Made by a program: the position numbers and the translations under genes | Shown: positions 1 to 5,932 of the stretch, piece after piece | Position numbering within the stretch: position 1 is the stretch's first letter | Layout: every line of letters starts with the position of its first letter | DNA from: JANNHP01 sp031404455 | GTDB taxonomy: Bacteria > Planctomycetota > JAJSAM01 > JAJVHW01 | NCBI GenBank assembly: GCA_031404455.1 | Contig: JANNHP010000191.1 | Span: 1 to 6,097, forward strand | Length of the DNA: 6,097 nucleotides | Direction of reading: 5' to 3' | Notes under the pieces: model-generated | What the model saw: the letters and a program-made list of their open reading frames with translations, nothing else | Told to the model about the DNA's origin: nothing | Databases searched by the model: none

Positions 1-3000
1 CTCCCCGGCGCGCAGGTGCTGACGGGCCCGCCGAACACCGCGTGGGACCTCTCGTCGTCGCCGCTGCGCACGCGCACGACCACCGACGCGCAGGGGAAGT
101 TCGAGTTCGCCGCCCTCGACGCGGGCGACGCCGCGATCCTCGTCGGACGGCCGGGCGGGATCCCGAGCCAGGTCGCGACGGTCCGCATCCCGAACGTGAA
201 GCAGTTCGAGATCGTGCTGAAGGGCACGGCCACCGTCAACGGAAGCGTGACGGAGAAAGAGGGCGGGAAACCCATCGAGGGCGCGATGGTCCGCGCGTGG
301 AGCTGGGGTGCGGGCGGCTCGAACATGGCCGAGGCGACGACCGACGCCGAGGGCAAGTACGTCGTCTCGGTCATCGAAGGCACGATCGGTTCCTTCTCGA
401 CCGAGAAAGAGGGCTGGGTCGCGGCCGACGATCCGACGAAGCAGCAGACGCAGAGCCCCATCCGCGAGGGCGAGACGCAGACGCGCGACCTGAAGATGCG
501 GCCGGGCGCCAAGGTCTCGGGCGTGGTGAAGGGCCCCGACGGACCGCTCGCGGGCGCCAAGGTCTGGGTGCACCTCGGCAACAACATGCAGGGATGGTCC
601 CAGAAGGCGACGGCCACCGACGCCGCGGGCCACTACGAGATGTCGTCGCTCGCGCCCGGCAAGGCGCTCGTGCGCGCCGAGATGGCGGGCTACTACATGA
701 AGGACTTCCCCGACAACTACTGGATGCTCCTGCAGCAGACGGGCCCCTCGCCGCTCAAGATCGACATCGTGGAGGGCGGCGCCGCGACGAAGGACGTCGA
801 GATGGCGCGCGGTTCGTCGGTCGAGGGCCGCGTCGAGGGACCCGACGGTCCGATCGCCGGGGCGCGCGTCGCTTCCCCCACCGACTACGAGGGCGGCGTC
901 GTCACGGGCGCGGACGGCGCTTTCCGCATCGAGGGGGTCAAGCCCTCGCCGACGACGGTGCTCTTCGCCGTGCTCGAGGGCTTCGCCCCCGCCTCGACGA
1001 ACAAGCCGTTCGCCGTTGCCGCCGACCAGCCGACCACCGGGATCGTGCTGCGCATGGTGCGCGTCGGAGTGGTGAAGGGCACGGTCACCGTCGCCGACGG
1101 CTCGCCGCTCAAGGACGCGCAGGTGCGCCTCGCCGCGTGGCAGGACCGCCAGGAGATGGGCATGCCGATGGGCTACAACCCCGGCAACCAGCAGGGCGTC
1201 GCGGCGCCCGTCCGGGCCGACGGCTCGTACGAGCTCGCACTCGGCGGGATGCCGTCCGGGAAGTTCCGCGTGAGTGTCACCGCGCTCGACCGTCCGGCGG
1301 CGACGTCCGAGCCGCAGTCGATCGTGGACGGCCAGTCGGAGTACGTCGTCAACCTCTCGCTCGACGGCGGCAAGGACTTCGAGGGCCGCGTGATCGCGAA
1401 GCAGGGCGGCGCGGGGATCGCAGGGGCGCTGGTCTCGATCCAGTCCCGCGGCGGCGGCGGCCGCGGCGGCGTGAACTTCACAGGCATGGGAGATCAGGGC
1501 GGGCAGACCGTCTGGGCCGTCACCGACGCCGAGGGCAAGTTCGCGGTCGCGCACCTCGCGTCCGGCAAGTACTCGGTCAACGCGCGAGCCGACGGCTACG
1601 TGCTCGCAAGCGCCACGGTCGATCTCGCCACGGCGAGCCAGGTCACCGTCGAGATCGAACCCGAGATGTCGATCGAGGGCACCGTGAAGTTCGCCGACGG
1701 CACCCCGGTCGAGAGCGCGCAGATCAACGCGGCGCGCGATCCGCAGCCGACGCCGGGGGAAGGCGGACACCAGGGCGGCGCGGCGTCGTGGGGCATGTCC
1801 GGCACCGGCGGCCGCTTCCGCCTGACCGCTCTCGCGCCCGGAAACTACAAGCTCACGATCTCGCCCGACTGGCAGGGCGAGCTGAACATCCGCCAGAAGA
1901 CGACGGACGCGATCGCGTCCGGCTCGAACGACGTGAAGATCGTCGTGGAGGCGGGCGGCGTGATCGCGGGCGTCGTCCTCGACCCGCAGAAGAAGCCCGC
2001 CTCCGGACTCTGGGTCTACGCGAACCCGGAGCCGAAGGAGGGCAAGCCCGTCGAGGGCGCCGCGAGCCGCAACGTGCGCACCAAGGAGGACGGCACGTTC
2101 CTCGCCGGCGGCCTCACCGACGGCGCCACGTACTCGCTCATGGTCCAGTCGAACCAGGGCTGGGACATGGCGGGCGGCGTGTCCTACAAGAACGTCACGC
2201 TGAAGTCGGTGGCTGTGGGGACGAAGAACATCGAAATCGTGCTCGAGGAGGGACTCTCGATCACCGGCACCGTGGTGGACGCGGACGGCAAGCCCGTCGC
2301 GAACACGTACCTCATGTGCAACTCGATGAACCCCGACGGGAAGGGCTCGCGCGGCAACCGCAACTCGATGACCGACGCTGCCGGCGCCTTCACGATCGCG
2401 GGGCTCGAACCGGGCGACTGCGCGATCAGCATGCAGGACTGGGGCGGCGGCGGTGGCGGCGCCACGGGGCTCGTCATCCAGAACGGCGACAAGGTCCCTG
2501 CCGGCACGAAGGACGTGCGGCTCGTGGCGTCGAAGGGCGTCACGATCACCGGCTCCGTCGCCGACGAGACCGGCGCCGCGCTGAAGGGCGCCCAGGTCGC
2601 GGCGATGCCGAAGTCCGGCGGCAAGAGCCGCAACGCGCAGTCGAAGGACGACGGCACGTTCGAGATCACCGGCCTCGTCGCGGGCCAGAGCTACAAGCTC
2701 GTCGCGCGCGTGCAGGGCCGTCCGGTCGGCAAGCTCGACGACGTCGCCGCGGGTGCCAACGCCGTCCGCATCCTCCTCGCGAAGGGGCTCGAGGCCTCCG
2801 GCAAGGTGCTCGACGAGACGGGCGCCCCCGTCAAACAGGGCCAGCTCCAGTTCAAGTTCCCGAACGACCCCGACCAGCGCGCCTGGACGCAGACCGACGC
2901 CGACGGCGCCTTCAAGGTGACGGGCCTCTTGGACGGCACCTACGAGGTCGAGTGCTACTCCCCCGCCGCGCAGAACAAGGGCTACCGCAAGTGCGGCACC

Positions 3001-3045
3001 GTCAAGGGCGGCGACACCGGGGCGCAGTTGCAGATCGTGCCGTGA
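1..3045 (+). CDS. Carboxypeptidase-regulatory-like tandem-domain protein (5' partial)
   Basis: The frame is open from base 1 to TGA at 3043-3045, giving 1014 visible residues. The GTG at 16 falls inside a domain, so the real start lies left of the window. The protein is a chain of beta-sandwich units of about 83-102 residues. Each opens with a G-x-V-x3-DG-x-P-x3-A-x-V type strand pair and carries a T-D-x-x-G-x-F/Y turn followed by L-x-x-G-x-Y, the hallmark of CarboxypepD_reg-like domains (PF13620-type, transthyretin-like fold). I count ten complete units and one partial. There is no protease domain or catalytic motif in the visible part, and no C-terminal anchor. The family is usually extracytoplasmic and structural or carbohydrate/protein-binding; a role in the envelope or at the surface is inferred. 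Cysteines are few; two of them (in ECYS and RKCG) lie near the C-terminus. The stop codon overlaps the start of the next gene. The fold is well supported; the function is unknown. Confidence 0.88.
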   Translation, partial: LPGAQVLTGPPNTAWDLSSSPLRTRTTTDAQGKFEFAALDAGDAAILVGRPGGIPSQVATVRIPNVKQFEIVLKGTATVNGSVTEKEGGKPIEGAMVRAWSWGAGGSNMAEATTDAEGKYVVSVIEGTIGSFSTEKEGWVAADDPTKQQTQSPIREGETQTRDLKMRPGAKVSGVVKGPDGPLAGAKVWVHLGNNMQGWSQKATATDAAGHYEMSSLAPGKALVRAEMAGYYMKDFPDNYWMLLQQTGPSPLKIDIVEGGAATKDVEMARGSSVEGRVEGPDGPIAGARVASPTDYEGGVVTGADGAFRIEGVKPSPTTVLFAVLEGFAPASTNKPFAVAADQPTTGIVLRMVRVGVVKGTVTVADGSPLKDAQVRLAAWQDRQEMGMPMGYNPGNQQGVAAPVRADGSYELALGGMPSGKFRVSVTALDRPAATSEPQSIVDGQSEYVVNLSLDGGKDFEGRVIAKQGGAGIAGALVSIQSRGGGGRGGVNFTGMGDQGGQTVWAVTDAEGKFAVAHLASGKYSVNARADGYVLASATVDLATASQVTVEIEPEMSIEGTVKFADGTPVESAQINAARDPQPTPGEGGHQGGAASWGMSGTGGRFRLTALAPGNYKLTISPDWQGELNIRQKTTDAIASGSNDVKIVVEAGGVIAGVVLDPQKKPASGLWVYANPEPKEGKPVEGAASRNVRTKEDGTFLAGGLTDGATYSLMVQSNQGWDMAGGVSYKNVTLKSVAVGTKNIEIVLEEGLSITGTVVDADGKPVANTYLMCNSMNPDGKGSRGNRNSMTDAAGAFTIAGLEPGDCAISMQDWGGGGGGATGLVIQNGDKVPAGTKDVRLVASKGVTITGSVADETGAALKGAQVAAMPKSGGKSRNAQSKDDGTFEITGLVAGQSYKLVARVQGRPVGKLDDVAAGANAVRILLAKGLEASGKVLDETGAPVKQGQLQFKFPNDPDQRAWTQTDADGAFKVTGLLDGTYEVECYSPAAQNKGYRKCGTVKGGDTGAQLQIVP
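226..3042 (+). repeat. Ten tandem carboxypeptidase-regulatory-like domain repeats
   Basis: Protein-level tandem repeats within the first gene. Approximate unit starts are 226, 505, 811, 1063, 1366, 1666, 1954, 2251, 2536 and 2785; bases 1-225 hold the end of an earlier unit. Units diverge in sequence but keep the opening strand pair, the D-x-x-G-x-F/Y turn and a closing K-D/N-V/I-x-I-x-L strand that leads directly into the next unit. The last five or so (from about 1666) are the most regular. Units near 1366 and 2251 carry glycine-rich loops (1453-1470 and 2443-2460). Boundaries were placed by eye and may be off by a few residues. Confidence 0.8.
3042..3045 (+). promoter_or_regulatory. GTGA stop/start overlap (translational coupling)
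   Basis: The TGA stop of the first gene (3043-3045) shares two bases with the GTG start of the second (3042-3044). Without a visible Shine-Dalgarno upstream, ribosomes ending the first gene would plausibly reinitiate here, linking the output of the two proteins. The overlap is seen directly; the coupling is inferred. Confidence 0.6.
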
Positions 3046-4949
3046 GGGGTGACGCGATCGTCAGTCGCCGGACCGCCGCCCAGCGCGCGGTGCGGGCCTT
3101 CGCGGTCGTCTGGACTACGTCGCTCGTGCTGTTCGGATTCCAGAGCCCCACTCTCGCAACGACGGTCGAAGAGCGCGACGTCGCGTGCCCGGTCTGCTCC
3201 CGCCAGATCCGGGTCGGCGAGGTCACCAGCTACACGACCAACTTCCGCGACACGGACGGATGCCCGCACTCGGCCGGCGAGGAGCCGCTGTTCCACTCCA
3301 TCTGGACCTGTCCCACGTGCTGGTACTCCAACGTCCAGGGGCAGTTCGCTCGCGGCGTGAAGACCGCGACCGCCGCTCGCATCCGTCGCAACGAGCTCAA
3401 GCCGCTGATGCCGATCCAGCCCGCGGCGAGTCAGCGCGAGATCGCGCCGGGGGTCAAGTACGACCTGGCCCTGCAGACGCTGGAGATGGCCGGCGCCCCC
3501 GCGGCGGAGGTCGCACAAGTCGCCCTGCTCGGCGCCTGGGCGATCCGCCTGTCGGGGACCGGCTTGGCCAAGACCCTGACCGAACAGCCGGATTGGATCG
3601 AGGCGGAGTCGCGCTGGAAGTTCCTCCGCGACGACTGCTTCGCTGCGGACGGCTACCGACAGGACTTCGTTCGCGCCGGCACCGTCGCAGCGCGGGCGCT
3701 CGCCGCAGAAGCGGGTGCGCCGGCATCGGAGAGGTGGCGAAGGCTGGTCGCGGCGAACGTGCTGCAGGCGTACGGGGAAGGCGGTCTCGCGCTCGATTCG
3801 CTCCGCGGACTTGGTGGCGCTGGGTCCCTTGTCGATCCGGTTGCGAGAGCGGCGGCACAGATTTCGGAAGTCATCGCCCGCGAGGCGCAATTCCAACGCT
3901 CGTACATCCGATGGGCAGGCAAGGCTCTCGACGACGGCTCGGTGACCGGAGACGAAGCCGCGGCGACCGCCTTCCGGATCGCCGAGTGCCACCGGCGGCT
4001 CGCGCAACCGACCGAAGCGCGCGCCGCGTCTGCGCGGGCGATCGACGCCGGACTCCGGCCGTCGGGCCTGCGAGTCGTCGGGCGCGCGCTCGGCGACGTC
4101 GACGCGGCGGGCGAACTGTCCGCGCGATGGAAGGAGGCGTGGAGCCGGGGCGTCAGGACCGCCGCCCAGGAACTCGGTGCCCCGGAGATCAGCGACCGCG
4201 CGACGAACGACCTGGCGTTCGTCTTCGAGCCGGAACTCGAACTCGCCATCGCAAAGTGCCTCGACAGCCCGACTGCGCGTGCGCGACGGAACGCGGCGAC
4301 GCTCCTCGAGTCGTGGCCGTGGGTGGAACCCGCCACTGCCGACGCGCTCGGGCGGCGCTTCCTGGACGATGGAGACAAGTGGGTCCGCCTCGCCGCGGGC
4401 GACGCGCTCGCCGCGCTCGGCGTCGAGGTCGCGCGCGCGGCGTTCGTCCGCGGACTGCGCTCGCGGAACGAGGAAGTCCGGGAAGCGAGCATCGAGGCGC
4501 TCGGGGTCCTCGGCGAGGCGGATGACGTGCCTCGTCTGCTGGAGCTGCGCTCGAACGCCGGAGCCGCGGACGAGTTGATCGGACCCGCTCTCTCGGCGCT
4601 GACGAACCAGCCGCCGATGGATGCCGCCACCTTCTCCACATGGTGGAACCTCCACCAAGGCGAGTCGCGCGAGGACTGGGTCACCGCGGGGTTCGACGGT
4701 CGGGTCTCCGTCCGACGGAGCGGTTCGACCTGGACCATCGATGACCTCGATGGCTTGGTGGGTCTTCTCGCAGACGAGAAGGTGCACGTCCGCGTCAACG
4801 CGCTTCGCGTGTTGCGGGAGATGAGCGGCGAGCGCTTCGGATGTCGTGCCCTCACGAGCAGGCACGACTGGGGGAGCTACCGGCAGGAGCGAGCGTGGGC
4901 CGTCCTCGCGTGGCGGCGGTGGGCATCGCTCCGGCGGGAGCCGAAGTAG
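3042..4949 (+). CDS. Exported DUF2225-type zinc-ribbon protein with TPR-like and HEAT-like repeats
   Basis: 635 residues, stop TAG 4947-4949. The chosen start is GTG 3042, overlapping the upstream stop as GTGA. It gives a Sec-type signal peptide: basic N-region (RR at 9-10, R15, R18), hydrophobic core about 19-33, likely cleavage after TLA at residue 39. GTG 3090 is an alternative start that keeps the hydrophobic core. No Shine-Dalgarno precedes GTG 3042, which fits coupled translation. Residues 47-100 match the DUF2225 pattern: C49-x2-C52, a D-x-D-G-C segment with C74, E-P-L-F and W-T-C90-x2-C93-W-Y, so four paired cysteines likely bind zinc. Residues about 137-345 are helical and TPR-like, as in DUF2225 relatives. 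Residues about 389-590 contain HEAT-like helical pairs (391-418, 424-450, 453-492, 560-585). A Trp-rich segment (W524, W525, W536) interrupts them and another (W609, W614, W617) ends the protein. Known DUF2225 proteins are shorter and of unknown function; this fusion is probably a scaffold or partner of the upstream repeat protein, by inference only. Confidence 0.85.
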   Translation: MRGDAIVSRRTAAQRAVRAFAVVWTTSLVLFGFQSPTLATTVEERDVACPVCSRQIRVGEVTSYTTNFRDTDGCPHSAGEEPLFHSIWTCPTCWYSNVQGQFARGVKTATAARIRRNELKPLMPIQPAASQREIAPGVKYDLALQTLEMAGAPAAEVAQVALLGAWAIRLSGTGLAKTLTEQPDWIEAESRWKFLRDDCFAADGYRQDFVRAGTVAARALAAEAGAPASERWRRLVAANVLQAYGEGGLALDSLRGLGGAGSLVDPVARAAAQISEVIAREAQFQRSYIRWAGKALDDGSVTGDEAAATAFRIAECHRRLAQPTEARAASARAIDAGLRPSGLRVVGRALGDVDAAGELSARWKEAWSRGVRTAAQELGAPEISDRATNDLAFVFEPELELAIAKCLDSPTARARRNAATLLESWPWVEPATADALGRRFLDDGDKWVRLAAGDALAALGVEVARAAFVRGLRSRNEEVREASIEALGVLGEADDVPRLLELRSNAGAADELIGPALSALTNQPPMDAATFSTWWNLHQGESREDWVTAGFDGRVSVRRSGSTWTIDDLDGLVGLLADEKVHVRVNALRVLREMSGERFGCRALTSRHDWGSYRQERAWAVLAWRRWASLRREPK

Positions 4950-4965
4950 CGTAGCCGCGGCAAGA

Positions 4966-4980
4966 CGGTGACTGGCACCG
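4966..4980. terminator. Small hairpin between convergent genes, possible terminator
   Basis: A perfect 5-bp GC-rich stem (CGGTG / CACCG) with a 5-base loop lies in the 41-base gap between the two convergent gene blocks. No T-run follows on the plus strand; on the minus strand it is followed by TCTTG, only slightly T-rich. The position is right for a bidirectional terminator, but the stem is short and could be chance in such GC-rich DNA. Confidence 0.25.
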
Positions 4981-4990
4981 GACTCTCCCG

Positions 4991-5248
4991 TCACACGCGA
5001 TACGCGTCGCTCCGATGCCGGACCGCGAGAATCACGGCGAGCCGCAACGATGCGTCGAGGCTGAGCAGCACGCGGTGGTCGCCGACACGCAGCCGCCACT
5101 CACGATCTCTGCCGGCGAGACGCCGCAGATCGCCTTCACCCGTCTCCGCGAGACGCGTGACCGCGTCGTGGACGCGGCGCTGCGTCAGCGCATCGAGTCG
5201 CCGCAGGTTCTTCTCCGCAGGTCGCGTCCATCGGATCGTCCAGTTCAT
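4991..5248 (-). CDS. RelE/ParE-family toxin of a type II toxin-antitoxin system
   Basis: 85 residues, ATG at 5248 reading down to TGA at 4991-4993. The layout is that of the RelE/ParE superfamily: an initial strand with W-T-x-x-A-E-K-N-L (7-15), two helices with the R-R-L-x-x-L pattern (about 12-35), L-x-R-L-A-G-R-D-x-x-W-R-L-R-V-G-D-H-R-V (41-60) and a terminal H-R-S-D-A-Y-R (78-84). Length is typical. The R-V-G-D-x-R strand and the C-terminal H-R-x-x-x-Y-R segment hold the basic and aromatic residues expected at the active side of RelE-like ribonucleases, so it looks intact. RelE members cleave ribosome-bound mRNA and ParE members inhibit gyrase; sequence alone does not decide, though this pattern is closer to the RelE type. 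The start overlaps the antitoxin stop by ATGA and has no clear ribosome binding site, so translation is probably coupled to the antitoxin. Confidence 0.87.
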   Translation of the reverse strand: MNWTIRWTRPAEKNLRRLDALTQRRVHDAVTRLAETGEGDLRRLAGRDREWRLRVGDHRVLLSLDASLRLAVILAVRHRSDAYRV

Positions 5249-5496
5249 CTGCGCGAACGACGGCGCACGGCAGCGTGGCTGCGTGTCTGACCGCGCGCCA
5301 GCGCCCGCTCCGCCGCGGTGATCGCCGCCGCATCGGCCGCGCTGAGCGGCTCATCGTCCTCGGGCGCACGGCGCATGGCTTCGATCAGCGGGTCCGACCC
5401 TGCGGCGCGCAGGTACTCGAGGAACCGGCGTGCCGCCGGCAGCTCACGCTTCGGCAGTTCATCGACGAGGCGGTGGAGCTTCTCCTTGATCGTCAT
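5245..5496 (-). CDS. Antitoxin partner of the RelE/ParE-type toxin
   Basis: 83 residues, ATG at 5496, stop TGA 5245-5247. Residues 7-30 form an amphipathic helix of the L-H-x-L-V-D-E-L-P-x-x-E-L-x-x-A-x-R-F-L-E-Y-L type, familiar from small antitoxins encoded directly before RelE/ParE toxins and resembling DUF2281-like proteins. A middle acidic linker (E46, D47, D48, E49) and a helical tail with the G-x-x-x-S-H-x-x-V-R-R pattern (69-79) follow. Such tails usually wrap the toxin, while the N-terminal part dimerises and may bind the operator. The gene is first in the pair and overlaps the toxin by four bases, the usual order for type II systems. The upstream gene on the same strand ends 32 bases before it, so it may be read from that transcript, from its own weak promoter, or both. 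Assignment rests on the partner and on the helix pattern; a DNA-binding class is not certain. Confidence 0.8.
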   Translation of the reverse strand: MTIKEKLHRLVDELPKRELPAARRFLEYLRAAGSDPLIEAMRRAPEDDEPLSAADAAAITAAERALARGQTRSHAAVRRRSRR

Positions 5497-5528
5497 GCGC
5501 GAAATCTACCGCGGACCGTTCACTTCCT

Positions 5529-5900
5529 CTACTCGAGGTCCTTCGGCGTCACGACGCGCAGGACCTCGCAGCGGTGGCCGTCCGACTCGAGCGAGGCGCG
5601 GAGCGTCTGCGGGTCGGTGGTGCCTGGGACGAGCGCGTAGAGCTCCATCTTGCCCGAGCCGCGGGTCGCCTCCATGACGCCGGGCGCGCGGCGCAGGTCG
5701 TTCAGCGACATCTCGCTCGCGATGAGGCGCGACGAGTCGTAGATCCGGATCACCACGACGCGCGGATCCATGTCGGCGGGCGCGTCTTCGAGCAGGTCGC
5801 GCTGCCGGCGGTGGGCCTGTCCGCTGTCGGTGCCGCAGGCGGCGAGGAGCGCGGGCGCGATCAGGGCGAAGGCGAACGCGAACGTCGAGGAAGGTCGCAT
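5529..5900 (-). CDS. Small lipoprotein with possible HMA-like fold lacking CxxC
   Basis: 123 residues from ATG 5900 to TAG 5529-5531. A longer in-frame start at 5969 exists, but it would put a 23-residue arginine/proline-rich stretch before the signal peptide and would overlap the upstream coding end. ATG 5900 has a GGAG motif ten bases upstream and gives a clean lipoprotein signal: R2, hydrophobic 7-21, lipobox L19-A20-A21-C22 followed by G23. With no Asp at +2 it is likely sorted to the outer membrane if the host is diderm. After a charged linker (about 27-46), residues 47-116 alternate strand R-V-V-V-I-R-I-Y, helix, A-P-G-V, strand around 84-92, helix D-P-Q-T-L and D-G-H-R-C. That order resembles the ferredoxin-like fold of heavy-metal-associated (HMA) domains, but the metal-binding CxxC is absent (Y-D-S-S there). 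The lipoprotein call is firm; the fold is a by-eye inference and the function unknown. Confidence 0.75.
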   Translation of the reverse strand: MRPSSTFAFAFALIAPALLAACGTDSGQAHRRQRDLLEDAPADMDPRVVVIRIYDSSRLIASEMSLNDLRRAPGVMEATRGSGKMELYALVPGTTDPQTLRASLESDGHRCEVLRVVTPKDLE

Positions 5901-5910
5901 GGGGTGCCGT

Positions 5911-5914
5911 CTCC
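5911..5914 (-). promoter_or_regulatory. Ribosome binding site deciding the lipoprotein start
   Basis: On the minus strand the sequence reads GGAG, ten bases before ATG 5900. The spacing is slightly long but acceptable, and it supports this start over the in-frame one at 5969. The site lies in the 32-base gap between the upstream coding end (5933) and the lipoprotein. Confidence 0.45.
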
Positions 5915-5932
5915 GGGGTGGGTTGGACCGCG

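Noticed and set aside
42..3041. Plus-strand frame 3 stays open across almost the whole first gene, in frame with the second gene, giving an apparent 1635-residue protein.
   Set aside because: The upstream part is Arg/Gly/Asp-rich low-complexity sequence typical of an out-of-frame reading of high-GC coding DNA, while frame 1 shows clear repeat domains. The second gene starts with a signal peptide at 3042.
226..3042. The repeated segments considered as a CRISPR or other DNA-level repeat array.
   Set aside because: The repetition is at protein level with units near 90 residues and diverged DNA; there are no short identical repeats with unique spacers.
3045..3059. AGGGG at 3045-3049 as a ribosome binding site for a non-standard ATC start at 3057.
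   Set aside because: ATC is a very rare start, and GTG 3042 explains the gene with a classic overlap; the AGGGG is probably chance.
3653..4855. A 400-residue Ser/Arg/Ala-rich minus-strand frame.
   Set aside because: Shadow of the plus-strand gene; composition reflects GC-rich antisense reading and no motif is recognisable.
2982..5099. A 705-residue open frame on the minus strand opposite the DUF2225-HEAT gene.
   Set aside because: It overlaps the plus-strand gene and the toxin gene, is Arg/Pro/Ala-rich, and shows no domain; the opposite frame has clear zinc-ribbon and HEAT patterns.
4968..5321. Plus-strand open frames opposite the toxin and antitoxin genes.
   Set aside because: The minus-strand readings match known toxin and antitoxin patterns; the plus-strand ones are Arg/Ser-rich without domains.
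5498..5513. Short inverted repeat CGCG...CGCG just upstream of the antitoxin as a possible operator.
   Set aside because: Only four base pairs in GC-rich DNA; not distinguishable from chance.
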